DNA of 18,008 bases from Polyrhizophydium stewartii (taxonomy: Eukaryota; Chytridiomycota; Chytridiomycetes; Rhizophydiales), in assembly GCA_027604665.1 (NCBI GenBank), contig JADGIZ010000247.1, positions 126 to 18,133 on the forward strand. The letters are read 5' to 3'. The notes beneath the pieces were generated by a model. That model did not search any database. It worked only from the letters and a program-made list of their open reading frames with translations, and was not told the DNA's origin. The stretch's first letter is position 1. Every line of letters starts with the position of its first letter. The translations under genes were made by a program, and so were the position numbers. Below are positions 8,610 through 17,513 of the stretch, one piece after another.

Positions 8610-8769
8610 GGGAGCTGGAAGAAAACGGCGTCCTCGGTCGCTTCACGGGCGTGAAGTGGGCCGTGATGTTTTGCGTGAAACCGCATGACATCAGGCAGCG
8701 ACTTCCTGAGGGCGTGGCGCGCTGAGTGCGCAGCGCGGCTGTGTTGGTCCGCCCCCGTGCCCGACGAGG
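8610..8769. promoter_or_regulatory. Divergent promoter AK6/GT32 with 16-bp inverted repeat
   Basis: The 160 bp between two divergent ATGs contain CTTCACG-GG-CGTGAAG at 8641..8656, with perfect 7-bp arms. A looser dyad at 8664..8693 has TGATGT and ACATCA arms with TGCG and CGCA inside. These are candidate protein-binding sites; no factor is assigned. Confidence 0.4.
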
Positions 8770-10080
8770 ATGGCCCAGCTGCGAGCGGGGCGCCGCGCCG
8801 TGCTCGTGCTCGCCGTTGCGGCCGTGGCGCTGGCGCTTGCGCTGCTCGCGGTCGCGGCGGTCGTGCCGGCCGTCCTGCTCGAGGCGCTGCCGCTCTTTGT
8901 ACCAGCCGACACCGCCTGGCGCTCGTATGCAGTGCCCCCTCATGAGCTGTGCCTCGACTGCTTTCGGGAGCCGCATCCCGCCGTGCCGCGCATCATCCAC
9001 CAGACATGGAAGACCGACGACATTCCGGCCAAGTGGATCAAGGCGCGCGGCTCGTGCCGCTACTGGCACAACAGGGCCAACTGGACGCACATGCACTGGA
9101 CCGACGCCTCGGCCCGCGCCTTCATTGCACACAAGTTCCCCGAGTTCCTGCCCACATTCGACAGCTACCCATACCCCATCCAGCGCGTCGATGCAGTGCG
9201 CTACTTTATCCTGTACGAGTACGGCGGCGTGTACCTCGACCTGGACATTGGCTGCTTCCGCTCGATGGAGCCGCTGCTAAAGTTCTCGGCCGTCATCCCC
9301 AAGACATCGCCAATTGGCTTTTCCAACGACTTCATGATGGCGCGGCCTCGCCACCCGTTCTTCAAGCAGCTCATTCTCGCGCTACCCAAGTGGAACCGCT
9401 CGTTTTTGACCCCGTATGCAACCATCTTCTTCTCGACCGGCCCCATGTTCCTGAACCTGCAGTTCGGGCTTTACGTCAACAGCGCCCTTGGTGCCGAGGC
9501 GGCGCGCACTCAAGCCGACAATCGCACCGCGATGCACAATGGTGACGCGGCCAGATCCACGGCCGGAGCGGCACGCGTCAAGCGAGACACGCAGTACACT
9601 TCCAAGAGCCTTGCCTCGCAGATGCTCGCTGCTTCGCGCGCATCGGAGCCGATGCTCCTGGACGGCGAGCCGTCGCCAGAGCACAACGCCGTCTGGGTCC
9701 TCGAGCCGCGCATGTACAGCGGCAACATCAACGAAAGCTACTTTGCACACTTTGAGGGAAACAGCTGGCACACGAGCGATGCGGTCGTGATCATGGCCGC
9801 CTGGGGCGTGCTCTCGCGTCCGTGGCTGCTGCTGTTGCTTGTCTTTGCCGCGGTGCTCGTCGTCGACGCTGGACTCGGCCGGTGTGTGCGCCGGCGTGGC
9901 CCACCCTTGTGGAAGATGTGCCTGGCGTGGGCAGCGCGGATCGTGTCGTTTGTTGCGATGGCCGTGAGGAGACTGCTGGCCGTCGCTGCTGCGGGGTCTT
10001 CATCTCAGCTGCCGCTGCCATCGTCGGCGTCTCCGCCGAGGCAGCCGCTTCTCGGGAGGTGGCGGCTGAGGCGGCACTGA
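8770..10080 (+). CDS. GT32 inositolphosphoceramide mannosyltransferase (Sur1/Csh1-like)
   Basis: A single-exon gene of 436 residues. It is similar to the catalytic subunit of mannosylinositol phosphorylceramide synthase, which adds mannose from GDP-mannose to inositolphosphoceramide in the Golgi. A hydrophobic signal anchor covers about residues 9-39. The catalytic region has RIIHQTWKTDDIPAKW, HWTDASARAFI, FPEFLPTFDSYPYPIQRVD, AVRYFILYEYGGVYLDLDIG (DXD at D157-L158-D159, for metal and nucleotide sugar), then SNDFMMARPRHPFF and FFSTGPMFLNLQFGLY. After a variable, charged stretch (about 250-300) comes FAHFEGNSWH, a conserved late motif of the family, and a C-terminal hydrophobic helix (WLLLLLVFAAVLVV). 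The start is the first ATG before the anchor. The stop is 113 bp from the first Dabb ATG. The 50-residue Ala/Arg/Pro tail after the last helix is not conserved in my view. Confidence 0.88.
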   Translation: MAQLRAGRRAVLVLAVAAVALALALLAVAAVVPAVLLEALPLFVPADTAWRSYAVPPHELCLDCFREPHPAVPRIIHQTWKTDDIPAKWIKARGSCRYWHNRANWTHMHWTDASARAFIAHKFPEFLPTFDSYPYPIQRVDAVRYFILYEYGGVYLDLDIGCFRSMEPLLKFSAVIPKTSPIGFSNDFMMARPRHPFFKQLILALPKWNRSFLTPYATIFFSTGPMFLNLQFGLYVNSALGAEAARTQADNRTAMHNGDAARSTAGAARVKRDTQYTSKSLASQMLAASRASEPMLLDGEPSPEHNAVWVLEPRMYSGNINESYFAHFEGNSWHTSDAVVIMAAWGVLSRPWLLLLLVFAAVLVVDAGLGRCVRRRGPPLWKMCLAWAARIVSFVAMAVRRLLAVAAAGSSSQLPLPSSASPPRQPLLGRWRLRRH

Positions 10081-10193
10081 CCCCAAGATCACGCAACACC
10101 ACGGTGAGCGCACTGCACGCACCAGACCCGCCCGCGGGCGCACCCTGGTCTGACACCCACTCGCTCGTCCTCGCCCCGCATGTGCACGCAGAC

Positions 10194-10671
10194 ATGCCCG
10201 TCAAGCATATGGGTATGCCTGGGCCGGACGGACCCGGCTCGTCGTCCCGCACCCGTCTGACCCGCGCTCGCCCTGACCCCCGCAGTCCTGTTCAAGTTCC
10301 GTGCGGACACTCCCGCCGACCAGCTCAAGGCCCTGTCCGACGCCTTCCACGGCCTCGTGCGGGTGCCGGGCGTGCTGTCGGTTGACTTTGGCGAGACGTT
10401 CACCACCGAGCGCAGCCAGGGCTTCACGCACGTCCTGGTCGTCGACCTCGTCGACCGCGCCGCGCTGCCCGTGTACGCCCAGCACCCGCTGCACGGTGAG
10501 TCGGCCTCTGCTGCACTTATGCTGCGGCGGTGCAGGCTTGCTGTGCACCACTGAGCTGACCCTGTGTGCCTCGCAGTGGATGCCGTCGTGACCCACGTCC
10601 AGCCGCTCGCGCCGGAAAGTATCCTTGCCGTCGACATCGACGACCCGGCGCCGACCCGCGCCAACCTGTAA
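10194..10671 (+). CDS. Dabb (stress-responsive A/B barrel) protein, copy 1
   Basis: Dabb-domain proteins are small dimeric alpha/beta barrels. Some are stress-induced in plants and some are polyketide cyclases; most are uncharacterised. The model has three exons: 10194..10212 (19 nt), 10286..10495 (210 nt) and 10577..10671, giving 107 residues, one full Dabb domain. Exon 1 encodes MPVKHM, and the split Val codon leads to LFKFRADTP, matching the usual first strand (KHVVLFKF). The core PGVLSVDFGETFTTERSQGF is followed by HVLVVDLVDRAALPVY, a conserved HPLH and the C-terminal strand ESILAVDIDDPAP. Both introns are phase 1; donors are GTATGC and GTGAGT, with CTGAC before each acceptor. The gene starts within 113 bp of the GT32 stop, so its promoter may lie in the GT32 3' end. 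Confidence 0.85.
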
Positions 10672-10723
10672 TCATCGCCCATCCTCGTTCCCTCTCCCCC
10701 TCCAGCACCGGCCGTTGTGCCAA

Positions 10724-10729
10724 TATATA
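10724..10729 (+). promoter_or_regulatory. TATA-like box upstream of Dabb copy 2
   Basis: TATATA lies in CCAATATATAGC, about 220 bp before the copy 2 ATG and 50 bp after the copy 1 stop, in otherwise GC-rich DNA. It could be the copy 2 TATA box if there is a 5'UTR intron, or an AT-rich 3' processing element of copy 1. Confidence 0.35.
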
Positions 10730-10950
10730 GCACTGCGAGGCCCGAGCGGCGGTGTTGCTTGCTTGACGTTTGGCGTCGGACCCAGCGAGATCGCTCAAAA
10801 GGCCGTCTTGCCCAAACTTTCGGTGACTGCTCGGCTGTGCGGCGGCTGGAGCCCCGCGAGGCTGCGTGCGGCATCAGCATGCGCAAGTGCGAGCCTGTCA
10901 AGCTGACCGTGGGCGACACCACCTCCCCTCTCGTGCCCTGCGCAGTAGCC

Positions 10951-11419
10951 ATGGTCGCCAAGCATGTCGGTGAGCATCCGGGCAACGCCGGCCGCGAATG
11001 CCGACGGGGCTGACTCGCCCTGCGGCGCCAAGTCCTGTTCAAGTTCAAGCCCGAGACCAGCCCCGAGGCCATCAAGGCGCTCGAGGCCGGCGTGCGCAGC
11101 CTGATCCGCATCCCCGGCGTGCTGTCGATGGACTTTGGCGAGACCTTCACCACCGAGCGCAGCCAGGGCTTTACGCACGTCTTGGTGGCCGACTTTGAGA
11201 GCCGCGCGACGCAGGCGGTGTACGACCCGCACCCTCTGCACGGTGAGCAGCCGTACTTTGGGCAGCGTGCGTGGGTGTGCGCGCATGGGCGTGCAGGCTG
11301 ACTAAGGAGGCGGCTTGGCAGTTGAGGTCGTCAAGACGCTGATCGTGCCGATCATTGCGCCGGGCGGCATCGTCGTTGTCGACATCGAGGACCCCGCTCG
11401 TGCGACTGCGAGCGCCTAA
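10951..11419 (+). CDS. Dabb (stress-responsive A/B barrel) protein, copy 2
   Basis: The model has three exons: 10951..10969 (19 nt, MVAKHV plus one base), 11033..11242 (210 nt) and 11322..11419, giving 108 residues. Both introns are phase 1, exactly as in copies 1 and 3. Donors are both GTGAGC. Intron 1 ends in CCAAG rather than CAG. The first strand reads KHVVLFKFKPETSPEAIKAL, the core PGVLSMDFGETFTTERSQGF and the end GGIVVVDIEDPA. The region around YDPHPLH differs most from copy 3. The ATG sits in a good context (AGCCATGG). A TGCGCAG acceptor-like site at 10945 just before it suggests a 5'UTR intron. Function is unknown beyond the domain. Confidence 0.87.
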
Positions 11420-11685
11420 GCTACGCTTGCAGCACCCTCCCGTCGCTGCCATCCCATCCCTGTCCCCAACAGAAACCCCAGTAAACGCTCTCGGCCGAGC
11501 CGGCCCGCGGCAATGGTCGCTGCCGCAGCGGGAGAATATCTGGGCGGAGCGGCGAAATCCCGAGTTGCCGCCCTGAGCCAAAGGTGCGACCCGCGACCAG
11601 CCAGGGGGTGCGCGAGCCGCGGCCTGCACCTGCGGGGCCGTGCTGACGCGCAGGCGGCGCGCAGTAGCAGTAGCACTCGAAAGCC

Positions 11686-12145
11686 ATGGTCGTCAAGCAC
11701 GTTGGTGAGGCCGCAGCCTAGCCGCGGCTCGCGCACCGCGCCTCTCCAGCTGAAGGCGCCACGACCCTGCGCAGTTCTGGTCTCGCTCAAGCCCGAGGTG
11801 CCGTCATCCAAGATCGCGGGCCTCGCCGACACCCTGCACGGCCTTTCTGCTATCCCCGGCGTGCTGTCGGTTGACTTTGGCGAGACGTTCACCAAGGAGC
11901 GCAACCAGGGATACACGCACGCGCTCATTGTCGAGCTCAAGGACCGCAAGGCCCTGCAGGTCTATATTGCGCACAAGCTGCACGGTGAGCTTTCATTGCT
12001 GCGCGCCTGCGTTGCAGACGGGTCTCTGACTGAGGGGCCGCGCGCAGTCGACTCGCTCAAGAACGACATTCTGCCGATCGTTGCACCGGGACGCTTTCTG
12101 GTGATTGACATCGAGGACCCGGCCCCGGCCCGTGCACGCCTGTGA
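11686..12145 (+). CDS. Dabb (stress-responsive A/B barrel) protein, copy 3
   Basis: The model has three exons: 11686..11704 (19 nt, MVVKHV plus one base), 11775..11984 (210 nt) and 12048..12145, giving 108 residues. Introns are 70 and 63 bp, both phase 1, with donors GTGAGG and GTGAGC. The first strand is KHVVLVSLKPEVPSSKI, the core PGVLSVDFGETFTKERNQGY followed by HALIVELKDRKALQVY. Here HKLH replaces the HPLH of the other copies, and the end is RFLVIDIEDPAPARA. It is the most diverged copy in codons 8-30 but keeps exact exon lengths. The stop is followed by an AATAAA at 12173 and, 152 bp on, by the MAPKKK start. Confidence 0.87.
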
Positions 12146-12172
12146 GGAGGCAGCGCCTGCATGCCGATGCAG

Positions 12173-12178
12173 AATAAA
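12173..12178 (+). terminator. Polyadenylation signal AATAAA of Dabb copy 3
   Basis: An exact AATAAA lies 27 bp after the copy 3 stop codon on the same strand, at a position suitable for cleavage about 10-25 bp further on, before the MAPKKK start. Confidence 0.5.
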
Positions 12179-12297
12179 GCCGCGTGCTCCAAGACCCGAG
12201 TAACGCGGGCACGCACCAGCGAGTGCCCGCGTGCTTCGCGGCATGTCATGTAGCGCCATGGGACCGTCACCAGCGTCGTCCCATTCTTTGGCGCGCG

Positions 12298-15200
12298 ATG
12301 GACACGACGCTCGCAGCCACGGGCGAGCAGATGCATCACCAGACGCCGCCGGCGGGGCACGGGCGCGAGCGCATGCGCGCGCAGGCGCACGCTGCCGACG
12401 TGCCGCGCGCATGCGCGCCCACGGCGCTCGAGGCCGAGCCCGACGGCGTCCTGCGCAGCATGCGTGGGACGACAGGCATCGGCTCAGCGCCGTCGTTGGC
12501 ACAGCATCCCCGCAGCCTCCACCAGCAGCACCACTCCCATCAGCAGCAGCAGCAGCACCAGCAGGCCCCGGCGTACGGCGTGGCGTCGTCGAGCCAGCAG
12601 CAGGCGCAGCGCCACTCGCAACCGCCGCCGCAGGACCGCCGCGACAAGCATTCCAGGACCCAGCACAAGTCTCAGCCGCCGCCCCTTGTGCAGGCGCAGG
12701 ACCAGCATTCGTCCCATCCCGGCTCGCCGAGTCAGGCCCACGCCGGTCAGAACCAGCAGCAGCAGCAGAGCCACCAGCACTCCAAGGGCTCGTGGAAGAA
12801 CATATTTCGGAGCCACTCGCACATCTCGATCAACACGACGGCGTCGTCCGCGCCTCAGTCGCCATCGCAGGCTCGCTGGGGCGGGCATTCAGCGGCGCAC
12901 AGTCCGACAAACCCGCACGATGCGCATGTGGCAGATGGTGCAGAAGCCGGGTCGCCGGACTCCAAGGCACGCCTCTCGATTGCGTCCGACACCGCCCAGG
13001 CGAACGGGGGCGGTGCTCGCAGCCCGCGCAGCGGCAGGTTCGGCGGCCTGACGGATAAGCTCGCGCGGCTTGTGACCCGCAGCGGCAGGCACCATCGCGA
13101 CTCGGGCGGGCGGGCAAGCGCCTTGGGCCGCACGGCCACCGCAGGCGATCATCCCGGAGGCAGCTCTGCAGGTGCCGCTGCGCCGACTGGCGACAGCGGG
13201 CGACGACCCTCGGCTTGCGACGACAGCAGCGAGAAGCAACGAGGAGACACCACTGCGACCGACAGCGAAGCCGAACGCACTCGACACCCGCCAAACGGCC
13301 GTGCGGCAGGCACAGCTGCTGGCGCGCTGCCGACGCAGCGGTCGATGACCAGCCTGCGCGATGCCGCTTCCAGCGACGCCAGCAGCAACGCGAGCGAAGC
13401 AAGTCTTGGAGCAGTCAGCGTCGGAACCGTGAGCCTCGCACCGTCTGGGGTCCAGTCCGCCACAACGTCTGCCTGGAATCTGGCTGCCTTGGTGGCGGCT
13501 GGTGCGCAGTCGCAGGCTGTTCGCAGATCTCACTCAAGCCTTGCACTTGGGCGTCAAGAAGTACAGTCGCCTCCGTCTGGCATGCCGTTGCATTCAACGA
13601 CCGCCGGCGCAGATTTGCAGCCTTCGACCATGCCGGAGGGCTCGCCGGCTCAACCATCGCCGGCACAACCGCCGCAAGTGCGATCACCGCCACCGCCGCC
13701 ACCTGCACTGCTAGCGAATGCGGGTGCGCCGCCACATGCGGCACCAACGCAACCTTCCGGGCAGCATATCCACTCGGAGCGGCTCCTGGCCGAGATCCGC
13801 AGCGCGGGAGCGCGCCAGCGTCGAGCGCCGATGCCGCCGGCAAGCCAGTCTCCGAGCCTGCTCGCAGAGATCCGCAGCGTAGGCGAGCGGCGGCGTGCAG
13901 GCTTGCGCGGCCGCGGCCGAGCAGACAACTACGACCCGGCGCGGCCCAGCCGGCTTGCGCACGATACAACAGAGGCCGACGACGAGCTTGCGCCGCTTGG
14001 GCCGAACCGCGGGAACAGCGTCAAGCGCCGCGCCAGCTCTCGTAAACGCATCTCTGGCGTGCCTGCAGGCGCAACGGGGCTCGCCGCAGCCATATACGCT
14101 TCGGCGGCTGCGGGATCACCCATTGGCAGTGCTGGCGGAAGCAGCGGCAGCGGTGGCGGCGGCGGCGGCGGAGGTGGCAGCAACCGCGGCAGCCGGCTCT
14201 TTCAAATTGCGAACGCCCAGTCGCGCTCCAAGAGCATCATCTCAATCAACTTTGACGACCACTTTGGCCGCCCGTCCACCATCGACATTGCCAACAACCT
14301 CGAGCGCTTCTTTCCGGGCATCGCCGACATCCGCGTTGATATTGTTCCGACGCCGGTGCACGAGGACGGCTTTGGCGTCGCAGCGTGGGGAGCCGGGTCG
14401 GATGCGGCGTCGAGCGTCGGCGACAGCGACACGGACCTCGCTGCGCGGCCGACGCACGACAGTCCGACTCTTTCGGCGAGCTCGACGCTCAGCGCCATCA
14501 CCCCGCGCGACAAGGACGACGACGAGATCCGAGCGCAGCACGCCAAGTCGCGCTCACTGGACCGCACGCGCTCCCGCAAGGCCGCGCGCGGGGGACATGC
14601 ACACGGCGAGCTGGATGTCACCTCGCCCGTCTCAACGCTGTCCCGCAGCGCACAACACCGTGCCCACAACTTGTCGCAGGCGACGCGCACGCCGTCCATC
14701 AGGCTCGTCCAACAGACGTTGGCTCCATCGCCGTCCCATGCATCCAGTCCTGGATATGCGCAGCCAGTGAGCCCCGCGCTGTCGCTCGACGCAAGCCCCG
14801 CCAATGCTGCTCCAATTGCGTCTGCAGTCCAGCAACCCGCATCACCAGACGAGCCCGCATTGCACACACTTGCCAGCGTGCCGCCTGCACATATTGGCCG
14901 CTCGCGGACCGTGCGCGACGGCGCTCACCGGCACCACGCTGTCGCCTCACTCACCGGCTCCGTCGAGCAGCTGCGCAGCGGCGCCGCCATGTCCGACGAT
15001 CTGGACCGCAGCTTTCGCGCGGACCGGCCAAGCGCCGGAAGCAAGGCGCGCGGGCGGCCGCAGTCGATGCTGCTCTCGTCCAAACCCGGCGGCGGGTTGA
15101 GTGTCGCGGAGCTCAAGCACGACTTGTTGCCGCTGCCGACGCCGCCCAACGGCTCGGCGCTGACGCTCAAGGACGTGGTCATGACCGCCATCGCAGTGAG

Positions 15201-17513
15201 CGAGCGTAAGCGGGGCTCGATCGCCGCAACGAGCCTTCTCGGGTCGTCCTCGATCGTCGGCGAGGCCGGCGTGATGGCTGCAGCTGCAGCTGCATCTGTC
15301 ACCACTGCTGCGGCCGCTGGTGCACGGGCCGGAATGAGCTGCTCGGGCTCTGCGACTGGCATCGCTGCCACAGCTGCATCAGCGGCAGCGTCAGGAAGCG
15401 ACGCATCTCCCGCCGCGGGATCGACGGCCGCCACGGCGTCGACGGCCACGCTGCCGTCGTCCGTGACGCTCCAGCCGCTTGTCGAGTCACCCGATGCGCA
15501 CACGGCCATGACTTCGCCTGCAAGCTCGACCGTCACGGCAGCGACCGACGCCAAGCCCGCGCCGGTGCAGACCGCCCGCGATCTGAGCTTCTCGAGCGCG
15601 TTCAGCTTCACGCTGGGCTCCGAGGACAAGCTGGCGCTGAGCCACAATGCCGGGAGCGGCGCAACGACGGCCGACCTTGCGCCGCCGATTCTTGGCGATC
15701 CTGGCACCGCCGTTGCTGAGAAGGCGGCAGAGTCGCGCCGCGGAAGCAGCAGCAGCATCTCGCTGCGCAGCCGCACGATGCGGCGTCGACGCTCAACGAC
15801 GACGAGCCGCCGCGAAAGCCTGAACGGGCGGTCCAAGCGCTCGAGCATGCTGCGCAAAAAGTCGACGAGCAGCGCGCACAGCGCCTGCAGTGTGCACAGC
15901 GGCAGCAGCGTCGGCGCAGGCAGCGTCTCACCCGCCGTCGCCGGGATGCACGTCAGCGCCATCAACCCCGCGACCAACGAGCAGCTTGTCTGGGTGCGCG
16001 GCGACCTCATTGGCCAAGGCGCGTTCGCGTCCGTGTATCTGGGCATCGTGCTCGAGACGGGCCAGATGATGGCCGTCAAGCAGGTGCCCACCATGCAGGA
16101 GGAGCCCGGTCTGGCGCGCAAGAACACGGCGCAGCGCGGGCGGCCGGCGATCGGCCGCAGGAAGTCGGCGTTTTCGCCCGCGGCGGTGCTCAAGCATGAG
16201 CTGGAGCTGCTGCAAGGCCTCGCGCACCCGCACGTCATTCAGTGTTTTGGTGCGTGCGTGCGTGCATGCTTCCGTGCGTGACTGTACGACCAAACGCTGA
16301 TGTATGCGCAATAGGCTACGAGCAGACGCCCGAGTACACCAACATCTTCCTCGAGTACGTCGCAGGGCGATCGATCGCCTCGGTGCTCGCCAAGACGGGG
16401 CCGTTCGCGGACAGCCTTGTGTGGGTGTTTTCCGCGCAGACGCTCTCGGGACTGGACTATCTGCACACGCAGTGAGTGCCTCGCTTTGACCGACTGGCTG
16501 GCTGGCTGGCTTGGCGCGGCCGCAAGGCGACCGGCTCACCGCCGCGACGGACGTGCACCGTGCAGGGGTGTGATTCACCGGGATATCAAGGCTGCGAACC
16601 GTGCGTTGCCATGCATATGCGATTTGCATGGGCAGTCGGCGGGCTGACAGAAATCTGCTATTGTGGCTTGCATGCAGTCTTGGTCGACATTGTCGCCTGC
16701 ATGGTCAAGATCTCTGACTTTGGTGTGTCCAAGAAGCATGGTGGGGACTTGGCCGTATCTGTCGCCTGCACTGGCATGCACGGCATCTTGCTGACTGCGC
16801 TGGACAACGCCGCGACAACAGGCGGATCAGGCGACGCGGCGTACCGCCGCATATCGGACGTCTCTGTGCACGGCACCGTCAGCTGGATGTCGCCCGAGAC
16901 CGTACGTGCTAAGGGCTACTCTGCCAAGGTTGACATCTGGTGGGTCGCGAGCCTGTGCCTCTGCCGCCTGCCAGCGCGGCACGGCGCTCGATGGCTGATT
17001 GTGGATGTGTTGGCAGGAGCTTTGGATGCGCCGTGCTCGAGATGAAGACGGCCAAGCAGCCTTGGCACGGCTTGACCATGGATCTGCAGATCTTCTCGCA
17101 GCTCGCGCGGGGGCAGGCGCCTCCTGCTCCGGCCGACATGAGCGCCGCGCTGTCGGCGTTTCTCAAGCGGTGCTTCATCATGTGAGATGCTGTGTTGGCT
17201 CGTGCAAACACTGCTCGCTGTCGCACTCATGCCGTGCGCTCGTCACAGCGACCCCGATGCACGCCCGACGGCCAAAGAGCTGCTTGCGGACCCCGGCCTT
17301 GCGGGCGTTGATCCGTACGGCTTCCCGCTGCAGGAGTACTACACACAGGCGGTAGAGGCGTGGAAGAACAGGCGGCCGAGCGTCGCATCCGAAAGCGACG
17401 AGACCGACGAGGACGAGGATGATGATGCCGACGCCGATGATGAGGCTGACTACAGCGACCAGGACCGTACACGCGGCGCGACGGATGATGCGGGGGAGGT
17501 GCACAGCGACTGA
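12298..17513 (+). CDS. BCK1: Bck1/Mkh1-type MAP kinase kinase kinase
   Basis: MAPKKK of the fungal cell-wall integrity cascade; in yeast Bck1 acts below Pkc1 and activates Mkk1/2. The model has seven exons: 12298..16249, 16315..16471, 16566..16600, 16678..16740, 16822..16939, 17017..17181 and 17249..17513, giving 1584 residues. The start is the first in-frame ATG. The long N-terminus is disordered: Gln/His-rich at about 75-170, polyproline near 464, two LLAEIR motifs at 496 and 521, and a Gly run near 625. A short conserved-looking block (SKSIISINFDDHFGRP, then NLERFFPG at 667-674) resembles a motif ahead of the kinase in fungal Bck1 proteins. The kinase starts near 1230 with GQGAFASVYLG and AVKQV (Lys1261). 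It then has HRDIKAANLLVD (Asp1376), DFG (Asp1395), GTVSWMSPE, YSAKVDIWSFGCAVLEM and DPDARPTAKELL, followed by an acidic tail. A basic insertion (RKNTAQRGRPAIGRRKS) lies between the beta3 Lys and helix C. Every join keeps phase. Confidence 0.92.
12520..12795 (+). repeat. CAG/CAC-rich low-complexity coding stretch (Gln/His/Ser/Pro)
   Basis: The MAPKKK N-terminus here has repeated CAG and CAC codons, with runs such as five and four consecutive Gln. It is interrupted, so slippage-prone but not a pure microsatellite. Confidence 0.75.

Noticed and set aside
10081..12297. One or more Dabb copies as pseudogenes
   Set aside because: Single-frame reading gives early stops, but these fall in introns. 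With splicing, all three copies are open, full length and keep the domain core.
12231..13058. Overlapping plus-strand ORF starting before the MAPKKK
   Set aside because: It is a different frame within the MAPKKK first exon, with low-complexity Arg/Ala composition typical of a shadow.
16755..16821. Alternative donor GTATCT for the activation-loop intron
   Set aside because: It would give a 67-nt intron that breaks the frame with the downstream GTVSWMSPE exon. The donor at 16741 keeps phase.
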